Below, piece by piece: positions 17,800 through 26,318 of a stretch of DNA of 28,716 nucleotides. The position numbers were made by a program, and so were the translations under genes. This DNA comes from Oscillospiraceae bacterium (GTDB taxonomy: Bacteria; Bacillota_A; Clostridia; Oscillospirales; Ruminococcaceae): NCBI GenBank assembly GCA_017523995.1, contig JAFWUX010000217.1, positions 1-28,716 of the forward strand, written 5' to 3'. Numbering within the stretch: position 1 is the stretch's first letter; each line of letters opens with the position of its first letter. Under the pieces are notes generated by a model. It was not told where the DNA came from, did no database searches, and saw only the letters and a program-made list of their open reading frames with translations.

Positions 17800-18423
17800 G
17801 TGAACAGCTTATTCAGTGACCTCAAACGTGCGGTCATATCGCTGCCGTTTCTCTGTGCGGTGATCCTGCAGCTTTTGATTTTGCAGTACGGCGGCTTTGC
17901 GAGCGAGCTCTACCGCATGAGCGTGCCGCTGGTCTGCACCTTTCCGTTCTCCTGCGCATGGCTCGATGAATCCCGCAGCGGCTACACGCGCCTTGCGCTG
18001 CACCGCACATCCGTATTCTGGTATATCGCCGGAAAATTCACTGCCTGCGCGGTTTCCGGCGGATTCTCAGAATGGCTTGCAGCGGTCATATTCTGCACAT
18101 GGAGCAAAACGAAAGCCCCTGAAAATCTCCCGCTGATCTTCTGGTGCGCGGCATTCTGGGCAGGGCTTTCCGCACTGCTCGCGGCTGCCTCAGAGAGCAA
18201 ATATTCCGCATACGGCGGCGCATTTGTCATCTGTTATTTTCTTGTGATCCTGCACGAGCGCTACTGGAAATCCTGCCATTATCTCGACCCGTTTGAATGG
18301 CTCACGCCGCAGTGTACATGGCTGTTCGGGCAGGAGAGCGTCGCGATGATGCTCGGCGGCATGACCGTCCTGACGGGGCTCCTGTACGCCTGTATTCTGG
18401 AAAGGAGGCTTTCGCATGGGTGA
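17800..18423 (+). CDS. Integral membrane protein, probable ABC-2-type permease subunit
   Basis: 207 residues with about six hydrophobic segments (ISLPFLCAVILQLLILQ; VPLVCTFPFSCAWL; VFWYIAGKFTACAV; FWCAAFWAGLSALLA; YGGAFVICYFLVIL; MLGGMTVLTGLLYACIL) and few charged residues between them. GTG 17800 is chosen because GGGAGGT ends 6 nt upstream. It overlaps the next membrane gene by 8 bp and belongs to a run of five overlapping genes that contains the ABC ATPase, hence the permease call. No substrate can be inferred. Confidence 0.78.
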   Translation: MNSLFSDLKRAVISLPFLCAVILQLLILQYGGFASELYRMSVPLVCTFPFSCAWLDESRSGYTRLALHRTSVFWYIAGKFTACAVSGGFSEWLAAVIFCTWSKTKAPENLPLIFWCAAFWAGLSALLAAASESKYSAYGGAFVICYFLVILHERYWKSCHYLDPFEWLTPQCTWLFGQESVAMMLGGMTVLTGLLYACILERRLSHG

Positions 18424-19312
18424 AGCAATCCGGCAGATTCTGCTGCTGACGGCGGTCAATTTCCGGCGCTGGCGCAGAGCGCCGCAGATCTGGCTTGCAT
18501 TCGGGCTCGGGTTTGTCGCGTGCTTTCTGCTGACGAACAAAACCGTCCTGTTCGCGCAGGCGCATGAGACAGTCCTGCAGATGTTCGAGCCGTTCATCTG
18601 GACATTCGGCGACGCGAAATCCATTCTGCTGATCTCGCTCTGCCTGCTGCTGTTGTTTGCGGATATGCCGAGCCTCGGCGCAGAGGTTCCGCTGATGCTG
18701 ATCCGCACAACGCGCCGCCGCTGGATGGCAGCGCAGATTCTGTATCTCGCGCTCGCAACGCTGATTTTCACGGCATTTCTGCTGCTCGCAAGCTGTATCC
18801 TCTGCGCGCAGTCCGGCTATCCGGCAAACATCTGGAGCGAAACCGCCGCGATTCTCAGCTATTCGCCGCTCGGGCAGAAGATCGCGGTTCCGGCGTTTAT
18901 CAAGGTGCTGGAGCTGACCTTCCCCTACCCCTGCACGCTGCATATTTTCCTGCTGATGCTGGGATATTCGATGACGCTTGCCGGATTGCTGTTCCTCGGC
19001 AATCTGCTGCGGGCGCGGCTCGGCATGGTGCTCGGCATCGCATACAGCGGCTTCGGGCTGTTCCTGAATCCGGATATCATCTCGGCTTGGTTTCATCTGT
19101 CGGTCTATCAGTCGCGGAAAGCAAACATCCTGACCGGCTGGCTCTCGCCGCTCAATCACGCGACCTATTACATGCACAATTTCGGCTATGACAATCTGCC
19201 GCGGCTGCAAACCTCATACCTGATCTTCACAGCGGCAGCCTGCATATTTTTCGCGCTGGCGTTCCGGCGCTCAAAGAAATACACCTTCTGCTTTACGGGA
19301 ACGGAGAAATGA
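18416..19312 (+). CDS. Integral membrane protein, probable ABC-2-type permease subunit
   Basis: 298 residues. The basic N-terminus (NFRRWRRAP) is followed by about six hydrophobic segments, including WLAFGLGFVACFLL, ILLISLCLLLLFA, LYLALATLIFTAFLLLASC, IFLLMLGYSMTLAGLLFL, MVLGIAYSGFGLFL and YLIFTAAACIFFALAF. Start ATG 18416 follows AAAGGAGG inside the previous gene. It ends in a 4-base ATGA overlap with the first ATG of the ATPase gene. It likely forms the membrane part of the transporter together with the preceding protein. Confidence 0.8.
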   Translation: MGEAIRQILLLTAVNFRRWRRAPQIWLAFGLGFVACFLLTNKTVLFAQAHETVLQMFEPFIWTFGDAKSILLISLCLLLLFADMPSLGAEVPLMLIRTTRRRWMAAQILYLALATLIFTAFLLLASCILCAQSGYPANIWSETAAILSYSPLGQKIAVPAFIKVLELTFPYPCTLHIFLLMLGYSMTLAGLLFLGNLLRARLGMVLGIAYSGFGLFLNPDIISAWFHLSVYQSRKANILTGWLSPLNHATYYMHNFGYDNLPRLQTSYLIFTAAACIFFALAFRRSKKYTFCFTGTEK

Positions 19313-19314
19313 AA

Positions 19315-19950
19315 ATGAACGAACATGCAGGGATTTCGGTATCCCATGTCTATAAATCCTTCGGGAAGGAGACCGTGCTGCACGATGTCTCCCTGACAGT
19401 CAGCCGCGGCGAAATCGCGGGGCTTGTCGGGAACAACGGCAGCGGCAAAACCGTCCTGATGAAGTGCATCTGCGGATTTCTGCGGCCGGAAAAAGGCGAG
19501 ATCACGGTCGGCGGCATGCGCATCGGCAAAGACTGCGATTTTCCGCAGAGTCTCGGTCTGATTATCGAGACACCGGGCTTTCTTCCGGCGATGTCCGGAT
19601 ACCGCAATCTGCGGACGCTTGCGGCACTGCGCGGGCGCATCGGCAAAGCGGAGATCATGGATACGCTGCGGCGCGTCGGGCTCTGTGAAGCGCGTCACAA
19701 ATCCGTCGCGAAGTATTCGCTCGGCATGCGGCAGCGGCTCGGCATCGCGCAGGCGATCATGGAAAATCCCGATGTGCTGATTCTCGATGAGCCGTTCAAC
19801 GCGCTCGATGCAAAGGCAGTCGCGGAGATGCGCACGCTGCTGCTTGATCTGAAAGCGCAGGGCAAAACGATTCTGCTCGCAAGCCACAACGCGGAGGATA
19901 TCCGCGCGCTCTGCGACCATGTTCACGAAATGGAGGTGCATGTCTCATGA
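19315..19950 (+). CDS. ABC transporter ATP-binding protein
   Basis: Cytoplasmic ATPase that powers the adjacent permeases. 211 residues from ATG 19315, preferred because GGAG lies 8 nt upstream; ATG 19309, which overlaps the previous stop, has only 2 nt. Walker A GNNGSGKT (39-46), Q-loop region, signature SLGMRQRLG, Walker B VLILDEP with D158/E159, D-loop NALD and H-loop ASHN are all intact. The short length and lack of a C-terminal extension fit ABC-2 exporter or lantibiotic-immunity-like systems. It overlaps the next gene by 4 bases. Confidence 0.95.
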   Translation: MNEHAGISVSHVYKSFGKETVLHDVSLTVSRGEIAGLVGNNGSGKTVLMKCICGFLRPEKGEITVGGMRIGKDCDFPQSLGLIIETPGFLPAMSGYRNLRTLAALRGRIGKAEIMDTLRRVGLCEARHKSVAKYSLGMRQRLGIAQAIMENPDVLILDEPFNALDAKAVAEMRTLLLDLKAQGKTILLASHNAEDIRALCDHVHEMEVHVS

Positions 19951-21329
19951 AGCTCCTGCCGGTTCTGACAGTGCTGATATCCGCGTGTCTGCTCGGATTT
20001 TCAGCCTCCGCCGAAGAATCCCCCGCCCGGACGGACATCCCGCAGAGTGTCTCAAAATCCGCGCCGGTGCTGCTGATCGACAACGCGCATACATATCCCG
20101 ATATGCCGCAGAGCTACGCGCAGGGCTATGAGCCGCTGATCGACGGCGACGAAGCGGTGATCATGCTGCCGCTTTGCTGTGAGGATGACGAAAAGCCCGA
20201 ATCTGTGCGCATTTCCGCAAAGGTCACGCCGGATTCGCCGTTCATTGTCCGCAATTATGAGCAGACCGTCCCGCTCGCCATGCATGCCGATACAGACGGC
20301 GCGGAGCATGAAATCTATCTTGCGGAATTCCGCCTTGCGATGCACCCCAAGCGCATGAACGGCAGCTATCCGGTGCTGCTGCAAACCGCGGAATCCGGCG
20401 CGTACACAGTCTATGTCAACATCACGGACGGCACAAACCCGCATGCGGAGACGCCCGCGCCGGAGCCGGAGCCGGTCTATGAACCGGAGCCGGTGCAGAC
20501 AGAACCGCCGGTCATCCTGATGCCGAAAATTCTCGTGCAGGGCGTAACCGGCAGCACGGTGCAGGCGGGTGATTCCGCCGCGCTGCATATCACATTGAAA
20601 AACACCTCGCGCACAGAGCCGCTGCAAAATCTGACCGTGACAGCGGCGGCAGCCGCGCCGGTGCATCTGCAAAGCGCCGATACGCTCTATTTTGAGCGCA
20701 TCGCAGCGGATGCGGAATTCGAGGCGGTGTTCGTCTGTCAGGTGCCGCCGGATGCCGCAGCCGGTTCATACACACTGCCGCTGCAGTTCGATTTCGCATA
20801 CGGCAGGGGCATGAACGGCGCAGGCAGCGGCAATGTCAGCATAGAGGTGACGCAGCCTGTGAAAATGGATTTCCCGCAGGTCATTCTGCCCGCAGAAGCG
20901 GTTGTCTCCGACCGGCTTGAGCTGCACATTCAGGCGATCAACCTCGGCGTAACGGCGGCGCAGAATGTCCGCGCAGAGCTCAGCTGTGAGGGTCTGCTGC
21001 CGGAGGGAACGGCGTTCCTCGGAACGGTCAGCGGCGGCACATCCGCGGAATGCGTGCTGCCTGTGCAGGTCACCGCAAAGCGCGGCGCATCGCTCTACGG
21101 CGACACCGCCGGACAGATCACATTCACGTATACAGACGAATCGGGCGCAGAGCACACCGAAACGCAGCAGATCGCGCTCGAGCTGAAATCGCCGTTTTCC
21201 GAGCGCAGAACCGAACCGGAGCAGGCATCGCCGAAATACTGGGTCTGGATCATGGCGGGCATCGGCGGCGGGATTCTGCTGCTCGCGGGCTATCTGATCT
21301 TCCGGCGCAGAAAGCGGGTGCAGCCATGA
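19947..21329 (+). CDS. Membrane-anchored CARDB/COG1361-like ectodomain protein
   Basis: 460 residues, facing outside the cell. N-terminal signal peptide (about 1-23), an N-terminal domain of about 130 residues, a Pro/Glu-rich linker (PAPEPEPVYEPEPVQTEPP, about 172-190), then two beta-sandwich repeats of the CARDB/COG1361 type (about 195-300 and 305-415; phrases such as ITLKNTSR, QAINLGVTAAQNV), a TM helix at about 430-452 and an RRRKR tail. Start ATG 19947 follows GGAGG within the ATPase gene. Proteins of this kind accompany ABC exporters in several Firmicutes; they may hold cargo or contact the wall. The role is inferred. Confidence 0.82.
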   Translation: MKLLPVLTVLISACLLGFSASAEESPARTDIPQSVSKSAPVLLIDNAHTYPDMPQSYAQGYEPLIDGDEAVIMLPLCCEDDEKPESVRISAKVTPDSPFIVRNYEQTVPLAMHADTDGAEHEIYLAEFRLAMHPKRMNGSYPVLLQTAESGAYTVYVNITDGTNPHAETPAPEPEPVYEPEPVQTEPPVILMPKILVQGVTGSTVQAGDSAALHITLKNTSRTEPLQNLTVTAAAAAPVHLQSADTLYFERIAADAEFEAVFVCQVPPDAAAGSYTLPLQFDFAYGRGMNGAGSGNVSIEVTQPVKMDFPQVILPAEAVVSDRLELHIQAINLGVTAAQNVRAELSCEGLLPEGTAFLGTVSGGTSAECVLPVQVTAKRGASLYGDTAGQITFTYTDESGAEHTETQQIALELKSPFSERRTEPEQASPKYWVWIMAGIGGGILLLAGYLIFRRRKRVQP

Positions 21330-22090
21330 GATTTCTGCGTCTGCTGCGGCAGTATGACAGCGTCAAGGCGGCGGTGATGCTGTCTGCGCTGGCGGCATTT
21401 CTGACCGGTTACAGCATCCGCGCAGCCGCCGGATATGCCGTACTCCTGCGCACACCGGCAGAATACATCTGCACCGCGCCGGAAGGATTTGATCTGATTC
21501 TGCCGCGCCTTGCACAGACGGAATCCGTCCGCAGATACAGCCCGCAGAAGACCGCCGTGCTCTCGCAGAATGACCGGACGCTGACCGTCACCTGTCTTTC
21601 CGCTGCGTACATTTCCGATTGCTATGCGCTGACACCGGAGCGCGCGGTCTTTGCAAACGATGCTGCATTTGCGGCGCTTGCCGAGGATCCGGCAGCACAA
21701 TCCCTGCAAACGGACTGCACACTGGACGGCGTCCCGTTCTCCGCAGAGATACTCCGCACGGATGCGCTGCCGCAGAATCAGCCGTTTGCGGTAAGGGCGG
21801 TCACGGCGGCGGCGCTGCATGATGCATCCGAACTGCGCATCTGCATGACGGAGCCGGAGCCCGCCGCACTCGAATCGCTCGGGCTGCACATTACAAATCC
21901 CGAGGTGCAAATCGCCGCGGATTACGAAAAGCAGCTTGTTCTGCTGCGCATCCGGTTCGGGATGCTGGCGGCTGTGCTCTCGTGCATCGCAGCGGGCGCA
22001 TGTCTGCGGCTGCTGCCGAAGAAAGCCTCTCCGCCGGATCAAAACAAACGCCCCTCGCTTTGCCGGGGCGGGTTTGGGCAGCGTCCATGA
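21326..22090 (+). CDS. Two-TM membrane protein with extracytoplasmic domain (half-MacB/FtsX-like topology)
   Basis: 254 residues. ATG 21326 overlaps the previous stop by 4 bases. TM1 at about 14-40, an extracytoplasmic domain of ~165 residues (about 42-205), TM2 at about 212-235, and a basic tail. A single helix, large outer domain, then a helix recalls the first part of MacB/FtsX permeases, but the last helices of that fold are missing. I recognise no family. It is the last gene of the ABC operon. Its 3' end includes a GC-rich inverted repeat (about 22033-22064). Confidence 0.72.
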   Translation: MRFLRLLRQYDSVKAAVMLSALAAFLTGYSIRAAAGYAVLLRTPAEYICTAPEGFDLILPRLAQTESVRRYSPQKTAVLSQNDRTLTVTCLSAAYISDCYALTPERAVFANDAAFAALAEDPAAQSLQTDCTLDGVPFSAEILRTDALPQNQPFAVRAVTAAALHDASELRICMTEPEPAALESLGLHITNPEVQIAADYEKQLVLLRIRFGMLAAVLSCIAAGACLRLLPKKASPPDQNKRPSLCRGGFGQRP

Positions 22091-22129
22091 TTGCGCATCG
22101 CGAAGCGATACCTTTTTCGGCAAACAAAA

Positions 22130-22165
22130 CAGCCTCACCGGAGCATTCCGATGAGGCTGCTTTTT
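22130..22165 (+). terminator. Bidirectional terminator between ABC operon and LRR gene
   Basis: CAGCCTCA (22130-22137) pairs with TGAGGCTG (22152-22159), with an inner CGGA/TCCG extension, and is followed by CTTTTTG on the plus strand. On the minus strand the stem is followed by TTTTGTTTG. It serves both convergent transcripts. Confidence 0.88.
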
Positions 22166-22174
22166 GCATCAGGA

Positions 22175-25100
22175 TTACTTGAAGTATTCGTCATAGCCCT
22201 TCCAGCTGTTGACATAGCGCATGAGGATCATCGCATCTGCGATGGTGATCTCGCCGTCGCCGTCCACATCGGCAGCGTCGGTATCCATGTCGATGTCCTT
22301 CCAGCCGTTGATGAAGCGCTTTAAGAGCATTGCGTCGCCGGTATCGACTTCGCCGTCGCCGTTGACATCGCCCTTGACCGTATCCGTCTCAGAAGGCTCT
22401 GTGACAGTCGGCTCTGTGACGGTCGGCTCGGTTGTGGTCTGGTTTGTAGTGGTCTCAGCTTCGGTTTCATTCGTGGTGACCGGAGCCGTGGTAGTAGTAC
22501 CGATGCCCGAGGTCTCGTTCGTGGTAGTCGGCGCAGTGGTTGTGGTGGTGCCGATACCGGAGGTCTCGTTCGTGGTAGTCGGCGTGGTGGTTGTGGTGGT
22601 GCCGATATCCGAGGTCGGTCTCGTGGTGGTCGGCGTAGTGGTTGTGGTGGTACCGATACCGGAGGTCGGTCTCGTGGTGGTCGGCGTGGTGGTTGTAGTG
22701 GTGCCGATACCGGAGGTCGGTCTCGTGGTCGATGTTGTAGTGGTGGTAGTCGGAGTTGTAGTAGTCGATGTAGTGGTTGTGGTAGTCGGAGTTGTAGTAG
22801 TCGATGTGGTGGTTGTTGTAGTCGGCGTAGTGGTTGTAGTTGTGGTGGTAGTCGATGTTGTTGTTGTGGTAGTCGGAGTTGTAGTAGTCGATGTAGTAGT
22901 AGTTGTAGTCGGCGTGGTAGTAGTTGTTGTGGTAGTAGTCGATGTGGTGGTTGTTGTAGTCGGCGTGGTAGTAGTTGTTGTGGTGGTAGTCGATGTGGTG
23001 GTTGTAGTAGTCGGCGTAGTGGTTGTAGTTGTGGTAGTGGTCGATGTGGTGGTTGTAGTAGTCGGCGTAGTGGTTGTAGTTGTGGTAGTAGTCGATGTGG
23101 TAGTAGTTGTAGTGGTGGTAGTTGATGTGGTGGTTGTGGTAGTCGATGTGGTTGTAGTAGTTGTTGTAGTGGTTGTTGTGGTTGTAGTGGTTGTTGTGGT
23201 CGTAGTTGTTGTGGTAGTGGTAGTGGTTTCCACAACCTCATTCGGATCAAGCGTGAGATAACCCGGGTCTTTCTCCGTATCGACATGCGCATAGGTGACG
23301 GTATCATGACTGCCGTCATAAACCGTTCCGTTGCCGCCGGTCAGCACCGCGCAGTTCGTAAACATATCCCAGCCCTTCGTCACGTTATCCATGTTCCACT
23401 TGCTCGAAACGATGATTGTTTTGAGCATCTTGCAGTTTGTAAACATATTTGACGTGCCTTCAACTTTCGATGTATCAAAGCTCGAAAGATCCAGCTTTTC
23501 GATCTGCTCGCAGAAGCCGAACATTGCAATCATATCGGTCACATTGGAGGTATCCCAGCCGGAGAGATTCACTTCTTTCAGTTCTGTGCAGTTCATGAAC
23601 ATGCCCTGCATGATCTCCGCCCTGGAGGTGTTCCATCCGGAAAGATTCAGCGATTTCAGACCGCTGCAATTACAAAACATCAGCTGCATTTTCTGCACCG
23701 AGGATGTATCCAGTCCGGACAGATCCAGTGTCTTCAGCGAGATGCAGTTCATAAACATCGCAATCATATTCTTCACGGAGGAAGTATCCAGTCCTGTCAG
23801 GTTCACCTCACTCAGCTTATTGCATTTGTTGAACATATTGTACATATCCGTAACCTGTGCAGCACTTGCATTGGAAAGGTCAATCGACTCCGCCTTGAAA
23901 CTGTCAAACAGCATTTCGCAGTTCACCGGAAGAACGGCGCCCTTCTTGCAGACAACCTTTTTGACCGTGAATTTATTTGCATAGGTCTGAACCTCTGCCG
24001 CGATGATGTTGCCGCTGAGCGTCAGCACGCCGGTTTCCTCATCCAGCTCTGCGCAGGACCAGACATCCGCGCCCGCTGCCGTGAAATAGCCCGGCGCATC
24101 CGCAGCATCAATGTGTGCGTACTTCGCATCGACATGCGCATCTGCGTAGGCGGTACCGTTTCCGCCGACAAGCGCGCTGTCAAAGGTAAACATCTCATCC
24201 GATTTCTTGACATTCTCCGTTGTCCAGCCGTCGGAGACAAAGATCGTTTTCAGATCAAGATCGCCCCAGAACATCCAGTCCATGTTGGTGACCTTTGATG
24301 TATTGAATGCGGAGAGATCAAGCTCCCGCATCATCGAGCAGCCTGCGAACATATGGGACATATCGGTCACATTCGAGGTATCCAGACCGGTGAAGTTTGT
24401 AATTGCGAGCGATTCGCAGCCGTCAAACATATACGACATATTTGTCACTTTGGATGTATCCACACCGCTGAAATCCACCGAAAGCAGATTCTTGCAGCCC
24501 TTGAACATGCCTGCGCAGCTTCCCTCAAATTTGATACCTGCCGCAGGGAACAGCACCCATTTCAGATCGCTGAAAGTGTCTTCATTTGAGAAGATATATG
24601 AACAGCCGTTCTCGAAGACTGTTCCGGCTTCTGCAACAATGCGCTCCACCTTTGTCTCCTGCCCTGCAAGTGCCTTCTCGATTTTGATGCCGTTGACAGT
24701 ACCTCTGAGCGTCAGCGTCGCAGTTTCAGGATCATATTCGGCATCGGGCACCGCAGCAGTGAAATAGCCCAGTGCATCCGCGGTATCAATGCGCGCGTAT
24801 TCACCGTCAACATGCGCATCTGCATAGGTTGTACCGTTTCCGCCGGTCAGCGCAGTATCATTGGTGAACATCTCAGCGGAATCTGTGACCTTCTCCATCG
24901 TCCAGCTGTCGGAAACATAGATCGTTTTCAGCGCGGAATCGCTCCAGAACATGAATTTGGCGGTCTTGAGAGAAGATGTATCGAACGAAGAAAGATCAAG
25001 CTCTGTCAGCCCGTCACAGCCGGAGAACATGTAGTCCATATCGGTGACTTCCGCTGTCACAAAGTCCTTGAGATTCAGCGATTTCAGCGATGCGCAGCCG

Positions 25101-26230
25101 CGGAACATGCCGAACATGCTCTGCGTCTGCAGCGTCGGAGCAAAGCTGCCGAAATCCAGATCGTTCAGCAGTTCGCATCCGGAAAACATCTCTGAAACAT
25201 TTTTCATCATAGCTGTTTTCGCGGTATCGCCAAGCTTGACGGATTTCAGCTTTTTGCATGCCATGAACATCCGGCTGCAGTCCTGCACATTCTGCATATC
25301 CGCCTGCGAAAGATCCACCGTTTCCAGTGCAGAGAAGCAATCGTCATTGCCAAACATCCCGTGACACGATTTCGGGAACACAGTTCCTTTCTTCGCGACA
25401 ATATGCTTCACCTTTGTGCTTACGGATTGCAAAGCATCCTTTACGCTGCCGGTTTCAAGCTCTCCTCTGAGCGTCAGTGTTGCGGTCTCCTCGTCATATT
25501 CGATACCGAGCTTTTTCTCAGTAAAATAGCCCGGTGCATCTTCGGTGTCAATGCGCGCGTATTCGATATTGATATGCGCATCTGAATATCTTGTACCGTT
25601 TCCGCCGGTCAGCCAGTAAGCTCCCTCGAACATATATATGTTATTTGAGGTGTTTACCGTGCTCCAGCTGTCTGAAACATAGATCGTTTTCAGATTTGTA
25701 TCATAACGGAACATACTGGACATTTCTTTTACATTCTTCGTATCAAATGAGCTGAGGTCCAGTTCCGTCAGAGATGGGCAGTTGGAAAACATATGCGCCA
25801 TGCTGGTGACATTGGACGTATCAAAGCTGCTGAGATCAACCGTTCTCAGATTGGTACAGCCCCAAAACAAGAGATCCATATTGGTAGCCCCGGAAGTATC
25901 CGCCTTGGATAAATCAACCGTTTCCAGCTCAGAAAAGAGCTCCTCATCGCAAAACATCGAGTGGCAAATTTTGGGAAACACAGTTCCCTCCTCCGCGACA
26001 ATATGCTTCACCTTGGTGTCATAGGTTGTCAAAGCATCCTTCACGCTCTTGTTCTCAAGGTTTCCTCTGAGCGTCAGCGTTGCGGTCTCCTCATCAAAGG
26101 TCAGGCCTTCTTCCGCTGCTGTGCTGATCCGCTGTACGGCAGAAACCGGCAGCGTGTAACCCTCCGGCATCAGACCGCCGAACGAGAGCAGCATCGCAGC
26201 AGATGTCAAAAATGCAAAAGTACGTTTCAT
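22175..26230 (-). CDS. Dockerin-bearing BspA-like (DUF285) leucine-rich-repeat surface protein
   Basis: 1351 residues, secreted. Signal peptide about 1-32; four duplicated LRR blocks starting near 43, 242, 495 and 725, each opening with a DEETATLTLRG-type strand and a MF cap and, in the first three, closing with GGNGT-DAH-YARID-APGYFT. Repeats follow the pattern L-x-x-LDLSSFDTSNVT-x-M-x-x-MF. The Thr linker spans about 1000-1270, then dockerin about 1285-1351 with Ca loops DVNGDGEVDTGD and DVDGDGEITIAD. BspA-type LRRs often bind host or bacterial surfaces; here the dockerin would plug it into a scaffoldin. ATG 26230 follows AAGGAGG. It diverges from the cohesin gene with a 253-bp gap. Confidence 0.93.
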   Translation of the reverse strand: MKRTFAFLTSAAMLLSFGGLMPEGYTLPVSAVQRISTAAEEGLTFDEETATLTLRGNLENKSVKDALTTYDTKVKHIVAEEGTVFPKICHSMFCDEELFSELETVDLSKADTSGATNMDLLFWGCTNLRTVDLSSFDTSNVTSMAHMFSNCPSLTELDLSSFDTKNVKEMSSMFRYDTNLKTIYVSDSWSTVNTSNNIYMFEGAYWLTGGNGTRYSDAHINIEYARIDTEDAPGYFTEKKLGIEYDEETATLTLRGELETGSVKDALQSVSTKVKHIVAKKGTVFPKSCHGMFGNDDCFSALETVDLSQADMQNVQDCSRMFMACKKLKSVKLGDTAKTAMMKNVSEMFSGCELLNDLDFGSFAPTLQTQSMFGMFRGCASLKSLNLKDFVTAEVTDMDYMFSGCDGLTELDLSSFDTSSLKTAKFMFWSDSALKTIYVSDSWTMEKVTDSAEMFTNDTALTGGNGTTYADAHVDGEYARIDTADALGYFTAAVPDAEYDPETATLTLRGTVNGIKIEKALAGQETKVERIVAEAGTVFENGCSYIFSNEDTFSDLKWVLFPAAGIKFEGSCAGMFKGCKNLLSVDFSGVDTSKVTNMSYMFDGCESLAITNFTGLDTSNVTDMSHMFAGCSMMRELDLSAFNTSKVTNMDWMFWGDLDLKTIFVSDGWTTENVKKSDEMFTFDSALVGGNGTAYADAHVDAKYAHIDAADAPGYFTAAGADVWSCAELDEETGVLTLSGNIIAAEVQTYANKFTVKKVVCKKGAVLPVNCEMLFDSFKAESIDLSNASAAQVTDMYNMFNKCNKLSEVNLTGLDTSSVKNMIAMFMNCISLKTLDLSGLDTSSVQKMQLMFCNCSGLKSLNLSGWNTSRAEIMQGMFMNCTELKEVNLSGWDTSNVTDMIAMFGFCEQIEKLDLSSFDTSKVEGTSNMFTNCKMLKTIIVSSKWNMDNVTKGWDMFTNCAVLTGGNGTVYDGSHDTVTYAHVDTEKDPGYLTLDPNEVVETTTTTTTTTTTTTTTTTTTTTTTTTTTSTTTTTTSTTTTTTTTTSTTTTTTTTTPTTTTTTSTTTTTTTTTPTTTTTTSTTTTTTTTTPTTTTTTSTTTTTTTTTPTTTTTTSTTTTPTTTTTTSTTTTTTTTTPTTTTTTSTTTTPTTTTTTSTTTTPTTTTTTSTTRPTSGIGTTTTTTPTTTRPTSGIGTTTTTTPTTTRPTSDIGTTTTTTPTTTNETSGIGTTTTTAPTTTNETSGIGTTTTAPVTTNETEAETTTNQTTTEPTVTEPTVTEPSETDTVKGDVNGDGEVDTGDAMLLKRFINGWKDIDMDTDAADVDGDGEITIADAMILMRYVNSWKGYDEYFK
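22425..23231 (-). repeat. Low-complexity Thr-linker tract within the LRR gene
   Basis: About 800 bp of ACN codons on the coding strand; the plus strand shows GTGGTAGTTGT-like runs. It encodes runs of 6-30 Thr broken at intervals by single Ser or Pro, then 17-residue units of the type TSGIG-TTTTTT-PTTT-RP/NE. The synonymous third bases vary, so it is not a pure microsatellite, but length change by slippage or recombination is likely. Confidence 0.92.
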
Positions 26231-26263
26231 CTTTTCCTCCTTGTGAAAACAGATTGTGTCAGC

Positions 26264-26283
26264 GATATACGAAAATGTATATC
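26264..26283 (-). other. 5'-terminal hairpin of the LRR mRNA
   Basis: GATATAC (26264-26270) and GTATATC (26277-26283), a perfect 7-bp stem with a 6-nt loop. Its outer end coincides with the transcription start expected from the promoter at 26290-26318, so it would cap the mRNA 5' end. Confidence 0.5.
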
Positions 26284-26289
26284 ATTTTT

Positions 26290-26318
26290 ATTATAGCACG
26301 ATGAAATGCATAATGCAA
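26290..26318 (-). promoter_or_regulatory. SigmaA promoter of the LRR gene
   Basis: On the minus strand, TTGCAT (26318-26313), a 17-bp spacer and perfect TATAAT (26295-26290), with an extended TGC before the -10. A TGCATAATGCA element (26307-26317) overlaps the -35 and spacer. Confidence 0.85.

Noticed and set aside
21050..21325. Upstream extension of the last ABC-operon gene to 21050
   Set aside because: The extension is out of frame with, and lies inside, the CARDB-like gene and gives an Arg/His-rich product; the coupled ATG at 21326 begins a TM helix.
22033..22064. GC-rich inverted repeat as terminator of the ABC operon
   Set aside because: It lies within the last codons, has a bulge and no T-run; the hairpin at 22130-22165 is far better.
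22221..23261. 346-codon plus-strand Val-rich frame
   Set aside because: It is the complement of the Thr linker of the LRR gene; poly-Val is the antisense of ACN codons.
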